This document shows, piece by piece, positions 28,376-36,296 of a DNA stretch of 64,000 bases. The notes under the pieces are model-generated. The model ran no database searches. It was not told the origin of the DNA and worked only from the letters and a program-made list of their open reading frames with translations. The stretch comes from Cyanobacteria bacterium OH_CBrB_359 (GTDB lineage Bacteria > Cyanobacteriota > Vampirovibrionia > Gastranaerophilales > Gastranaerophilaceae). Where the stretch lies: positions 186,001 to 250,000 of the forward strand of contig JAEZET010000004.1 in NCBI GenBank assembly GCA_023433065.1. Direction: 5' to 3'. Numbering within the stretch: position 1 is the first letter of the stretch; each line of letters begins with the position of its first letter. The translations under genes and the position numbers were made by a program.

Positions 28376-28637
28376 ATTTGACTCCTTACAATCTAACTGT
28401 ACTATTTAATTTTTAAAGGGGGAGAAATCAATGACTTATTAATCTCATAATCGCCGAATAAGCGCTACTGGACAACTGGGTAGTTTTGTATTTGTATTAT
28501 AATTTGTCTTTAACTAATAAGTGTTTTAAATTTTGAAAACCTATAAAAAATGCTTATTTTGAAGATATTAATTGTCTATACTATAAATTATGTTTAGACT
28601 ATAATAAATATTAAGAAATGAAACAAATGGAGCAAAA
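28376..28637. promoter_or_regulatory. Divergent intergenic region upstream of the hisA fusion
   Basis: No gene is seen in these 262 bases. A G-tract element, AGGGGGA (28417-28423) followed by TGACTT (28432-28437), closely resembles one at 31697-31716 before the pyr leader. A short imperfect stem (CTAC...GTAG, 28465-28483) precedes TTTTG. Close to the gene, TATAAT at about 28602 could be a -10 box, but I find no matching -35 at normal spacing. Confidence 0.35.
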
Positions 28638-29864
28638 ATGATTATTCCAAGCATCGATTTAATGGATGGCAAGGCAGTCCAGTTAAAACAGGGCAAAGAA
28701 AAAATTCTTGAAAGAGAAAATGTTCTAGAGCTTGCCAAATATTATGCAAGATTTGGTGAAATAGCCGTTATTGACCTTGATGCCGCTTTAGGAAAAGGTG
28801 ATAATGAAGATTTAATCAAACAAATTTGTAAAATAGCGGATTGCAGAGTCGGCGGCGGCATAAGAGATATTGAAAAAGCAAAAAAAATACTTGCAAATGG
28901 TGCTAAAAAAATAATTATAGGTACTGCTGCAAGTGAAGAATTTTTATCTAAACTCCCCAAAGACAAGCTTCTGGTTGCCATTGATTCTAAAAACGGTAAA
29001 GTCACAACAAAAGGTTGGACAGAAGAAATAGATGCAAGTCCTTTGGATTTGGTTAATAGATTTGATGACTTATGCTCCGGCTATTTATATACCATTGTTG
29101 AAAAAGAAGGCATGATGCATGGAACTGATATTGAGGCAATTAAGAAAATCAGAAATGCAACCAAAAAAGAGCTTGTGGCAGCAGGCGGTATTTCTACACT
29201 TGAAGAGATAAAAACACTTGTAAAAATGAATGTTTCAACACAGCTTGGAATGGCTATTTACACAGGCAAAGTTGAGCTTGAAGATGCTTTTGTTAATGTC
29301 CTTGATTTTGATAAGCAAGACGGTTATATTCCTACGATTGTACAGGATATAGAGACAAAGCAGGTCTTGATGCTTGCATATTCCAATAAAGAAGCCGTCG
29401 CTAAATCTTTAAAAACGGGAAGAGCCACATATTTCAGCAGATCACGTCAAGAACTATGGGAAAAAGGTTTAACCTCTGGGAATACCCAAGAACTTATAGG
29501 GGCTAGATTTGATTGTGACCAGGATGCCCTGTTGTATAAAGTTAAACAAAAAGGAAATGCCTGCCATTTAGATAGATTCTCTTGTTTTGAAAATAAGCAA
29601 TTTTCTATCAATGAACTATACACGCTTTTGTTGGACAGACTCCAAAATTTACCCGAAAAATCTTTTACCACAAAACTTTTTAAGGATGATTTTTTCTTAA
29701 AAAGAAAGATAATGGAAGAAGCATTTGAAACAGTTAATTTTGAACAAGGAGACGGGCTTGAATGGGAAGCAAGTGATTTAGCGTATTTCATCTTGACCTT
29801 TATGGCTAAAAATGGTGTTACTCCGCAAGATATCATAAATAACCTTGCATCAAGAACAAAATAG
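28638..29864 (+). CDS. hisAIE: Trifunctional HisA-HisI-HisE fusion
   Basis: A 408-residue protein with three histidine-pathway enzymes. Residues 1-222 are HisA (ProFAR isomerase): IPSIDLMDGKAVQL with catalytic Asp7, and LVAIDSKNG with Asp116. Residues 227-318 are HisI (PR-AMP cyclohydrolase): FDCDQDALL and GNACHLDRFSCF metal sites. Residues 325-408 are HisE (PR-ATP pyrophosphohydrolase): FLKRKIMEEAFETV and EASDLAYFILTF. HisI-HisE fusions are common; addition of HisA at the front is unusual, and joins steps 2, 3 and 4. The ATG follows GGAG by 6 bases. hisD follows within 12 bases. Confidence 0.95.
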   Translation: MIIPSIDLMDGKAVQLKQGKEKILERENVLELAKYYARFGEIAVIDLDAALGKGDNEDLIKQICKIADCRVGGGIRDIEKAKKILANGAKKIIIGTAASEEFLSKLPKDKLLVAIDSKNGKVTTKGWTEEIDASPLDLVNRFDDLCSGYLYTIVEKEGMMHGTDIEAIKKIRNATKKELVAAGGISTLEEIKTLVKMNVSTQLGMAIYTGKVELEDAFVNVLDFDKQDGYIPTIVQDIETKQVLMLAYSNKEAVAKSLKTGRATYFSRSRQELWEKGLTSGNTQELIGARFDCDQDALLYKVKQKGNACHLDRFSCFENKQFSINELYTLLLDRLQNLPEKSFTTKLFKDDFFLKRKIMEEAFETVNFEQGDGLEWEASDLAYFILTFMAKNGVTPQDIINNLASRTK

Positions 29865-29876
29865 AACGGCTTGTCT

Positions 29877-31136
29877 ATGAAAATTGTTAATTTAAATGAT
29901 TTAAAAGAAGATTTTTTTGAAAAAATCGAGTTCGAAAATATTACAAGCGTCTCAGAAATTATCGCAGATGTCAGAGAAAATGGAGACAGCGCATTAATTA
30001 AGTACTCTAAACAATTTGGTGACGGTGATTTAGAAACAATTGAGCTTTCAGAAAAAGAAATAATCGATTCTTTAAAATCAATTGATATGGATACCCTTGA
30101 AGCATTAAATTTTGCCATTAAGAATGTAAGAGACTTTGCGCAAAAACAGTTAAGCTGCCTTAAAAACCTTGATACAACAATAGGAAAGACACAAATCGGG
30201 CACAGGTTAATTCCTGTAGAAAAGGTCGGATGTTATATTCCTGGAGGTAATTACCCTCTTATGAGCTCTGCCGTTATGACAATAGTTCCTGCTAAAGTAG
30301 CAGGGGTAAAAGAAATTGTTGCGATATCTCCTAAGATTCATCCGTATGTAATTGCGGCTTGTAAACTCTCAGGCGCTGACAGAATATTCAGAATCGGTGG
30401 TGTTCAGGGAATAGCAGCACTTGCTCATTCGACTGAATCTGTCCCAAAGGTTGATAAAATAGTGGGCCCGGGGAATAAATATGTTACTGCCGCTAAAAAA
30501 CAGGTATTTGGTGAATGCGGGATTGATTTTTTGGCAGGACCTTCTGAGGTATTGATAATTGCTGATGATAGCGCAAATCCTGAATTTGTTGCTGCTGACA
30601 TGCTTGCTCAGTGTGAACATGACATTGATGCAAGAGCCTATTTGATATGTTTTTCAAAGCAGTTTGCACAAAAAGTTGATAAGAAGGCAAAAGAGTTTTT
30701 AAAAACACTCAAAACAAAAGAAATAGCAGAAATTTCTTATCAAAAATCAACAGCGGTAGTTGTTACAAGCCTGAAAGAAGCCATAGAGCTTTCTAATAAA
30801 AAAGCTCCGGAGCATCTTGAAATTTGTTTTAAAGATGCAAAAAATTATATGGATGAATTTACAAATTACGGTTCATTGTTTATAGGAAGCTATTCTGCTG
30901 AAGTCTTTGGAGATTATGTCAGCGGCACAAACCATACTTTGCCTACAAACCAGGTTTCAAGATATAATGCTGGTTTAAGCGTGTTTGATTTTGTAAAGGT
31001 TCAGACTTATCAAGTTATTGCAAAAGAAAACGCTCCTCAAATAGCGCTTAATGCGTCAATTTTAGCTGATAAAGAGGGATTGTATGCTCACAAGCTTGCT
31101 GCTGATTTAAGATTGAACGAAAAAAGCCCGAATTAA
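29877..31136 (+). CDS. hisD: Histidinol dehydrogenase
   Basis: A zinc-dependent NAD enzyme performing the last two steps of histidine synthesis. I start at ATG 29877 (419 residues); an in-frame TTG at 29871 adds two residues and neither has a strong ribosome site. Family signatures include [46 protein letters not shown] (all in the central Rossmann domains), the zinc and substrate residues in [13 protein letters not shown], and [11 protein letters not shown] near the end. Co-operonic with the hisAIE fusion. Confidence 0.96.
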   Translation: MKIVNLNDLKEDFFEKIEFENITSVSEIIADVRENGDSALIKYSKQFGDGDLETIELSEKEIIDSLKSIDMDTLEALNFAIKNVRDFAQKQLSCLKNLDTTIGKTQIGHRLIPVEKVGCYIPGGNYPLMSSAVMTIVPAKVAGVKEIVAISPKIHPYVIAACKLSGADRIFRIGGVQGIAALAHSTESVPKVDKIVGPGNKYVTAAKKQVFGECGIDFLAGPSEVLIIADDSANPEFVAADMLAQCEHDIDARAYLICFSKQFAQKVDKKAKEFLKTLKTKEIAEISYQKSTAVVVTSLKEAIELSNKKAPEHLEICFKDAKNYMDEFTNYGSLFIGSYSAEVFGDYVSGTNHTLPTNQVSRYNAGLSVFDFVKVQTYQVIAKENAPQIALNASILADKEGLYAHKLAADLRLNEKSPN

Positions 31137-31149
31137 TTAAAATCCGGGC
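31126..31149 (-). terminator. Terminator of the rhodanese gene, overlapping the hisD end
   Basis: On the minus strand GCCCGGATT pairs with AATTCGGGC (9 bp, one G-T) around a 6-base loop, followed by TTTTTT. The hairpin overlaps the last codons of hisD. On the plus strand no T-run follows, so it is mainly a minus-strand terminator. Confidence 0.75.
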
Positions 31150-31170
31150 ATACAGTGTGAAAAAGATATC

Positions 31171-31563
31171 TTAAACTTCTGTTTTTATTATATCAAATCC
31201 TTTTTCTTTCCAAGTTTTAATTCCGCCTTCCAATTCCAGTGAAGGGAAATAGTTCTCTAAAAGTACCATGATGGCTTTTTTGGCAAGACCGCATGTTAGC
31301 TCGTAACAATAAACTATAGTTGGTTTTTCTCGGTCCAGAAGCTTTAAATTCTGCTCTAATTTTTCATATGGGATATGAACCGCAAAAGGTATGTGTCCTT
31401 CAAGATAATCCTCATACCTTCTGACATCAAGCAGGTTAAAGCTGTTTATATTTTTTTCAATAAGCTCTTTTAAACCTACAGGACCAATTTTATATGCCAT
31501 TTCATTTTCAAAGAATTTTTTTGCTCTCTCTAAATCATTAGTTATTTCAATATATTTTTTCAT
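31171..31563 (-). CDS. Rhodanese-like domain protein
   Basis: A single-domain rhodanese of 130 residues from the ATG at 31563 (MKKYIEIT), which has GAAAGG upstream; a longer reading from 31623 would add 20 residues without support. The rhodanese core shows FNLLDVRRYEDYLEGHIPFAVHIPY and the active-site loop TIVYCYELTCG with Cys in the catalytic position. Such proteins carry persulfide sulfur. The N-terminal 35 residues form a separate helical lead. Convergent with hisD. Confidence 0.8.
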   Translation of the reverse strand: MKKYIEITNDLERAKKFFENEMAYKIGPVGLKELIEKNINSFNLLDVRRYEDYLEGHIPFAVHIPYEKLEQNLKLLDREKPTIVYCYELTCGLAKKAIMVLLENYFPSLELEGGIKTWKEKGFDIIKTEV

Positions 31564-31709
31564 AGTCCTAAACCTTTCTTGTATATCAACAATTTTATGA
31601 ATAACAAAGTTAAATATAATCACCTGTTAAGGTAAAATTCTGCTTAAGCATTTTGTACTATATATTTTCAGTCTAATTGTTAATTTATAATAAATCAGGG
31701 GGAAAACTA

Positions 31710-31740
31710 TTGACTTTTTATCTTCGGCTGAACATATAAT
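31710..31740 (+). promoter_or_regulatory. Promoter of the pyr operon
   Basis: TTGACT (31710-31715) and a consensus TATAAT (31735-31740) are 19 bases apart. Start would fall near 31746-31748, directly at the AAGGAG ribosome site of the leader ORF, so the message would have only about a 12-base 5' leader. A G-tract (AGGGGGA, 31697-31703) sits just upstream of the -35 box and has a look-alike before the his genes. Confidence 0.65.
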
Positions 31741-31758
31741 ACATAAGGAGTAGGACAG

Positions 31759-31797
31759 ATGAACTTTAAACAAGGTAAAAATAAGAATTTAATATAA
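31759..31797 (+). CDS. Putative pyr operon leader peptide
   Basis: A 12-codon ORF (MNFKQGKNKNLI) with a strong ribosome site, AAGGAG at 31745-31750, 8 bases before the ATG. Its TAA stop (31795-31797) overlaps the first base pairs of the intrinsic terminator at 31796-31829. A ribosome finishing the leader would cover the left arm of the hairpin and let polymerase read into pyrK. Nothing in the peptide points to a specific amino acid; coupling of translation to polymerase pausing, as in enterobacterial pyrBI, is the closest known logic. The function is inferred from layout. Confidence 0.6.
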   Translation: MNFKQGKNKNLI

Positions 31798-31829
31798 AAA
31801 AAGAAAAAGCCAAGCTTTTTCTTTTTTTT
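31796..31829 (+). terminator. Attenuator-type intrinsic terminator before pyrK
   Basis: A 15-bp stem (31796-31810 with 31814-31828), core GAAAAAGC/GCTTTTTC, 3-base loop CAA, then an eight-T run ending at 31829. It lies between the promoter and pyrK with only the 12-codon leader ORF in front, and pyrK begins 15 bases later after AAAAAGGG. A terminator in this position has to be regulated or leaky for the operon to be expressed. Confidence 0.8.
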
Positions 31830-31843
31830 ATAAAAAGGGAAAA

Positions 31844-32605
31844 ATGATTACTGAAACAATGAAAAAAATACATAAAGCAAAAGTTATAAAAAATGAAATG
31901 GTTTCAAAAAATTCGTTTTATGTTGAGTTTGAAACAGAGTACGAATTTGTTTCTGTTCCGGGACAATATATCTCAATATTATGTGACAACTTGACATTAA
32001 GGAGACCTTTTAGTATCACAAAGCACATCGGCAAAAATATCGGTGTTTTAATTAAAGAAAGAGGCGAAGGCACAAGATTTATCAAAAATCTAAATGTCGG
32101 CTCCATTGCTGATTTTACAGGCCCTCTAGGTAGCGGCTTTGATATTGTTAATAAAAAATCTTTGTTGGTGGGAGCGGGAATCGGAATCGCTCCTATTTTT
32201 TATCTTCAGAATGTATTAAACAGTAGAGAAGTTGAAAATCTTTCCATAGCAGGTTTTATGTCAATAGATGAGATTCCGTCTGCTATCAAAGCAAATAAAT
32301 ATATAACAAATGATGGCTCTATGGGGCAAAAAGGCAGTATCCTCGATTATATTGAAGATTATATAAAGGCTTTTCGCCCTGAAATTCTATATTCTTGCGG
32401 GCCTCATGTAGTATTAGAAAAAGTAGCGCAGCTTGCTCAAAAGTATTCGATAGAATCGCAAATCGCTATGGAAAAGGTTATGGCATGCGGTATAGGGGTA
32501 TGTAGAGGCTGTGTAATCAAGGTTTATAAAGACGGTGAGATTACAAATGCGACGGTATGTAAAGACGGACCGGTATTTAAAGGAGATGAAGTAGTATGGC
32601 GCTAG
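31844..32605 (+). CDS. pyrK: Dihydroorotate dehydrogenase B, electron-transfer subunit
   Basis: A 253-residue flavin and 2Fe-2S protein that passes electrons from the PyrD FMN to NAD+. The FAD-binding motif is RRPFSITKH (about 49-57), the NAD-domain glycine motif LLVGAGIGIAPI (about 106-117), and the 2Fe-2S ligands are in CGIGVCRGC and a later ATVC near the C-terminus. First structural gene of the UMP operon; it overlaps pyrD by 10 bases. Confidence 0.95.
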   Translation: MITETMKKIHKAKVIKNEMVSKNSFYVEFETEYEFVSVPGQYISILCDNLTLRRPFSITKHIGKNIGVLIKERGEGTRFIKNLNVGSIADFTGPLGSGFDIVNKKSLLVGAGIGIAPIFYLQNVLNSREVENLSIAGFMSIDEIPSAIKANKYITNDGSMGQKGSILDYIEDYIKAFRPEILYSCGPHVVLEKVAQLAQKYSIESQIAMEKVMACGIGVCRGCVIKVYKDGEITNATVCKDGPVFKGDEVVWR

Positions 32606-33540
32606 ATTTGTCCCAGGTTGATTTGTCTGTTAAATTTAAGGATTTTACGATTAAAAATCCTATAATCGCCGCATCAGGTACGTTCGGGTATTCTGACGAG
32701 TTTGATGAATTTGTGGATGTAAAAGATCTTGGAGCTGTTGTAACTAAAGCAATTACCCTAAAACCAAGAGAAGGTAATGATAATATTAGAATTTTTGAAA
32801 CTTATGGCGGAATGATAAACTCAATAGGGCTTGAAAATGTTGGAATTGAAAGATTTATTGCTGAAAAGTTACCGATTTTGATCGAAAATGATATAGAATT
32901 TATTGTTAATCTTGCGGGCTCAACATCACAGGAATATATCGAACTTGCTAAAATTTGTGAAGAAAATTCGATAAAGGCAGTTGAATTGAATATTTCCTGC
33001 CCAAATGTCAAATCGGGTTGTCTTGAATTCGGAGTGGACGAGGATAGCTTATATGAGCTTGTAAATAATGTGAGACAGGAATTTACTGGCTGTCTCATTG
33101 TAAAATTAACTCCTAATGTAACATCAATAGAAAAAATGGGTTTTGCTGCCCAAAAAGCTGGAGCTGATGTTATTTCAGCAATAAATACGCTTAAAGGGCT
33201 TGGATTAAAACTGGATTTTAGTCAGGGTAAATTCCAGAAAAAAATGCTTCAAGGGGGGCTCTCTGGAAGAGCCATAAAGCCCGTTGCCTTAGGTGCTGTT
33301 CACAGATTATCAAAGGCAGTTGATATTCCCATAATAGGGATGGGCGGGATTTGTTCCTTTGAAGATGTTTTGGAATTTCTTGCGGTAGGCGCCGATGCCG
33401 TTCAGATTGGAACAGCCAATTTTACGTGCCCTGATTTATCAGGCAATATTATTAATCAATTAGCAAAATTTATGGCTGATAACGGATTTAAAAACCTAGA
33501 CGAGTTAAAATATGAATTAAGAGGAATAATAAATGAATAG
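32596..33540 (+). CDS. pyrD: Dihydroorotate dehydrogenase B, catalytic subunit
   Basis: A 314-residue class 1B enzyme oxidising dihydroorotate to orotate with FMN. Seen are NPIIAASGTFGYSDEF, the active-site loop ELNISCPNVKSG with the class 1 catalytic Cys, IVKLTPNVT, and the FMN phosphate-binding strand GADAVQIGTANF. Presence of PyrK directly upstream fits class 1B (NAD-linked). AAAGGAG is 11 bases before the ATG; the gene overlaps pyrK by 10 and pyrE by 8 bases. Confidence 0.96.
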   Translation: MALDLSQVDLSVKFKDFTIKNPIIAASGTFGYSDEFDEFVDVKDLGAVVTKAITLKPREGNDNIRIFETYGGMINSIGLENVGIERFIAEKLPILIENDIEFIVNLAGSTSQEYIELAKICEENSIKAVELNISCPNVKSGCLEFGVDEDSLYELVNNVRQEFTGCLIVKLTPNVTSIEKMGFAAQKAGADVISAINTLKGLGLKLDFSQGKFQKKMLQGGLSGRAIKPVALGAVHRLSKAVDIPIIGMGGICSFEDVLEFLAVGADAVQIGTANFTCPDLSGNIINQLAKFMADNGFKNLDELKYELRGIINE

Positions 33541-34108
33541 TGAAGTTTTAGAATTATTAGAATCAGCTCAGGGAGTGTTGCATGGGCATTTCTGCCTTAC
33601 ATCGGGGCTTCATTCAAATATATATTTTCAATGTGCAAAATTATACCAATATCCTGATATTACTGAAAAATTAGGAAAATTACTTGCTGAAAAGCTTTCT
33701 GGTATAGAATTCGATACCATAATTGCTCCTGCGATAGGTGCTATGATTATTGGTTATGAGACAGCAAAACAGGCAAAAAAAAGAAATCTTTTTGTAGAAA
33801 GAAAAGATGGCATAATGCAGCTAAGAAGAGGCTATAGCCTTAAAAAAGGAGAAAAGGTAGTAATTATTGAAGACGTAATAACCACGGCAAGAACAATTAA
33901 AGAAACAATTGAAGCCATAAAAGAATTTGAACCTGAAGTTGTGGCTGTAGGATGTATTGTGGATAGAACATCAGGGCGCTCAGAATATAATTTAAAATCA
34001 TTGCTCCAAATCGATCCTGTTGTCTACAACCCCGAAGAATGCCCTTTATGCAAAGAAAATGTACCGATTGAAAAACCCGGAAGCAGGGAAAAAGAGGTAA
34101 AAATTTAA
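33533..34108 (+). CDS. pyrE: Orotate phosphoribosyltransferase
   Basis: A 191-residue OPRT that makes OMP from orotate and PRPP. It matches the Thermus-type branch: HFCLTSGLHSNIYFQCAKL, IIAPAIGAMIIGYE, RRGYSLKKGE and a Cys-containing tail with CPLC. The PRPP motif reads IIEDVITTARTI, where the family usually has TTGGS, so the loop is altered by bulkier residues. Position between pyrD and pyrB leaves little doubt about the role. Overlaps pyrD by 8 bases and shares one base with pyrB (TAATG). Confidence 0.9.
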   Translation: MNSEVLELLESAQGVLHGHFCLTSGLHSNIYFQCAKLYQYPDITEKLGKLLAEKLSGIEFDTIIAPAIGAMIIGYETAKQAKKRNLFVERKDGIMQLRRGYSLKKGEKVVIIEDVITTARTIKETIEAIKEFEPEVVAVGCIVDRTSGRSEYNLKSLLQIDPVVYNPEECPLCKENVPIEKPGSREKEVKI

Positions 34109-35031
34109 TGTTTAAAAATCTTGTTGATATTGAAAGACTTACAAAAGAAGACATTTTATCAATAATAGAACTTGCAAAAGAGTTCAAGAACGGAAAAATG
34201 GCATCCGAAGTTGCCGATAAAACAGTAGCCATGATCTTTTGTGAGAATTCTACAAGAACAAGGTGCAGTTTCGAAATTGCTGCAAATAAGCTCGGGATGA
34301 ATGTTGTTAATTTTGATACCGCAAATTCCTCTATTGCTAAAGGCGAATCGCTTAAAGATACAATCGAAAACCTTTATTTCTTGGGGGTAGATGCTGTTGT
34401 TATTCGTCACAGTCTTTCAGGAATTATTGATAACATAATGAATTATATCAAATACCCGATAAGTTTTATTAACGCAGGAGACGGTAACAGGGCTCATCCT
34501 ACCCAGGCGCTGTTGGATTTTTATACAATGCTTGAAAAAATAGGCTCTGTTCAAGGGAAAACAATTGCTATTATTGGGGATATAAAACACAGCAGAGTCG
34601 TAAAATCAAATATAGCTTTATTAAATAAGTTCGGCATGAACATTAATCTTTGTGCTCCGACTTATTTTCAGCCTGCAGAAGCTTTTAAATACCCTGTAAA
34701 CTGGTTTTTTTGTCCTGAAGATGCTGTTAAAAACGCAGATATAATAATGGTTTTAAGGGTCCAAAACGAAAGGCATGGAAAAGAAATTTATCCTCAAAGT
34801 TATGAATACAAAAGGCAGTATGAAATTACAAGTGAGTTTTTGAATAGTTATGCCCAAAAAGGAGTCATAATTATGCACCCCGGACCTGCTAACAGAAATG
34901 TTGAAATTTCATCAGAACTTTTAGACAGCAGTGTCGGGCAAACTATACTTGAGCAGGCAAGAAACGGTGTTTTTGTCAGAATGGCTGTATTGGAAAAAAT
35001 CTTGGCTAAGGAGGGCGCTTATGCTTCTTAA
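34108..35031 (+). CDS. pyrB: Aspartate carbamoyltransferase catalytic subunit
   Basis: A 307-residue ATCase catalytic chain. The carbamoyl-phosphate loop STRTR is in FCENSTRTRCSFE (about 50-62), then ANSSIAKGESLKDT, HPTQALLDFYTM (about 133-144), and HPGPANRNVEI near the end. No pyrI regulatory chain is present, so the enzyme is probably an unregulated trimer or works with PyrC. It shares a base with pyrE and overlaps pyrC by 11 bases. Confidence 0.96.
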   Translation: MFKNLVDIERLTKEDILSIIELAKEFKNGKMASEVADKTVAMIFCENSTRTRCSFEIAANKLGMNVVNFDTANSSIAKGESLKDTIENLYFLGVDAVVIRHSLSGIIDNIMNYIKYPISFINAGDGNRAHPTQALLDFYTMLEKIGSVQGKTIAIIGDIKHSRVVKSNIALLNKFGMNINLCAPTYFQPAEAFKYPVNWFFCPEDAVKNADIIMVLRVQNERHGKEIYPQSYEYKRQYEITSEFLNSYAQKGVIIMHPGPANRNVEISSELLDSSVGQTILEQARNGVFVRMAVLEKILAKEGAYAS

Positions 35032-36292
35032 AAATGCAAGAGTTATAAATCCTTCGGATAAAACGGATGCAATTCTTGATATAAGAATCGAGGGTGAATT
35101 TATAAAAGAAATTGCGTCAAATATTTCTTCTTTAAATGATGAAATTGTATATGATTTCAAAGATAAAGTCATAGTTCCCGGATTAGTTGATATCCATTGT
35201 CATTTAAGAGAACCGGGCTTTGAAGGGAAAGAAACCATAAAAACAGGTATAGATTCTGCTCTGGCAGGAGGCTATACGGCAATTTGTCCTATGGCAAATA
35301 CAAAACCTGCAGTAGATAATTTAATGGCGTTAAAATATACTCTGGATAAAGCAAGAGAAGCTCAACCGATAGGCTTTTATCCGATTTGTGCTTTAACAGA
35401 AAGCCTTGAGGGTGATAGAATTGTTAATATTTCCCAGCTAAAAGAAATTGGGGCTGCTGCATTTTCTGATGACGGCAGACCTGTTGAAAATATGAAACTG
35501 CTTAAAATTGCGCTTGAATATGCTAATTCACTTGATACTTTAATAATTTCACATTCAGAAGACTCAACTCTAAGCAAAGACGGTGTTATAAATGAAAGCT
35601 ATATAAGTAGTAGGCTGGGGCTAAAAGGTATCTCTTCTTCAGCTGAAAGTGTTGCCGTTGCAAGAGAACTTGAAATAGTGAGAGAACTTGATGCAAGCTA
35701 TCATTTTGCGCATATCTCAACAAAACGTTCTATAGAACTTATAAGACAGGCAAAAAAAGATGGTTTAAAAGTGAGCTGCGAAACCGCTCCTCATTATTTC
35801 AGCTTAACGCAGGATAATATGGTGGATTTTGATGCAAGATACAAAGTTAATCCGCCTTTGAGAACAAAAGAGGACCTGAAGGCTGTTATAGAGGGGCTTA
35901 AAGATGGGACAATAGATGTGATTGCAACAGACCATGCTCCGCATACAATTGAAGAAAAACAATTACCGATACAAAATGCACCTATGGGAATTGTTGGATT
36001 TGAAACGGCTTTGGGGCTTACACTCACAAATCTTGTCGATAAAGGGCACTTAAAATTGAGTGAAGCTATAGAAAAGCTCTCCTATAATCCTGCAAAAATT
36101 TTAAAACTTAATGAGCAGGGTGTGATTGACCCAGGAGCAAAAGCAAATTTAACAATAATTGATTTGAATCTTGAATGGGTGGTTAAAGCGGATGAGTTTA
36201 AATCAAAATGTAAAATTTCTCCTTTTGAAGGGGTAAAGCTTAAAGGAAAAGCAATAGCTACAATAGTTAACGGAAAATTTAGTATAGGATAA
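35021..36292 (+). CDS. pyrC: Dihydroorotase
   Basis: A 423-residue type I dihydroorotase. The start ATG at 35021 (MLLKNARVINP) has a near-perfect AAGGAGGG at 35008-35015 inside the pyrB end; a longer frame opens at 34931 but has no support. Zinc-site motifs are VDIHCHLREPGFEGKET (HxH, about 55-71), SDDGRPV, SHSEDS, HFAHIST and ATDHAPHT. It closes the carbamoyl-aspartate ring. Overlap with pyrB by 11 bases suggests coupled synthesis. Confidence 0.96.
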   Translation: MLLKNARVINPSDKTDAILDIRIEGEFIKEIASNISSLNDEIVYDFKDKVIVPGLVDIHCHLREPGFEGKETIKTGIDSALAGGYTAICPMANTKPAVDNLMALKYTLDKAREAQPIGFYPICALTESLEGDRIVNISQLKEIGAAAFSDDGRPVENMKLLKIALEYANSLDTLIISHSEDSTLSKDGVINESYISSRLGLKGISSSAESVAVARELEIVRELDASYHFAHISTKRSIELIRQAKKDGLKVSCETAPHYFSLTQDNMVDFDARYKVNPPLRTKEDLKAVIEGLKDGTIDVIATDHAPHTIEEKQLPIQNAPMGIVGFETALGLTLTNLVDKGHLKLSEAIEKLSYNPAKILKLNEQGVIDPGAKANLTIIDLNLEWVVKADEFKSKCKISPFEGVKLKGKAIATIVNGKFSIG

Positions 36293-36296
36293 ACCA

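Noticed and set aside
28551..28600. 15-codon frame before hisA as a his leader peptide
   Set aside because: It has no ribosome site, no His codons and no terminator after it.
29447..30118. Long antisense frame across hisE and hisD
   Set aside because: It is rich in Ser, Phe and Lys and lies opposite two certain enzymes, with no ribosome site; it is a shadow of their codon use.
31600..31843. PyrR binding loop or T-box before pyrK
   Set aside because: No PyrR-type conserved loop, specifier stem or T-box consensus is visible; only the leader ORF and terminator are.
34931..35020. Longer pyrC start inside pyrB
   Set aside because: The frame is open to 34931, but dihydroorotases start near MLLKNARVI, and AAGGAGGG lies right before ATG 35021.
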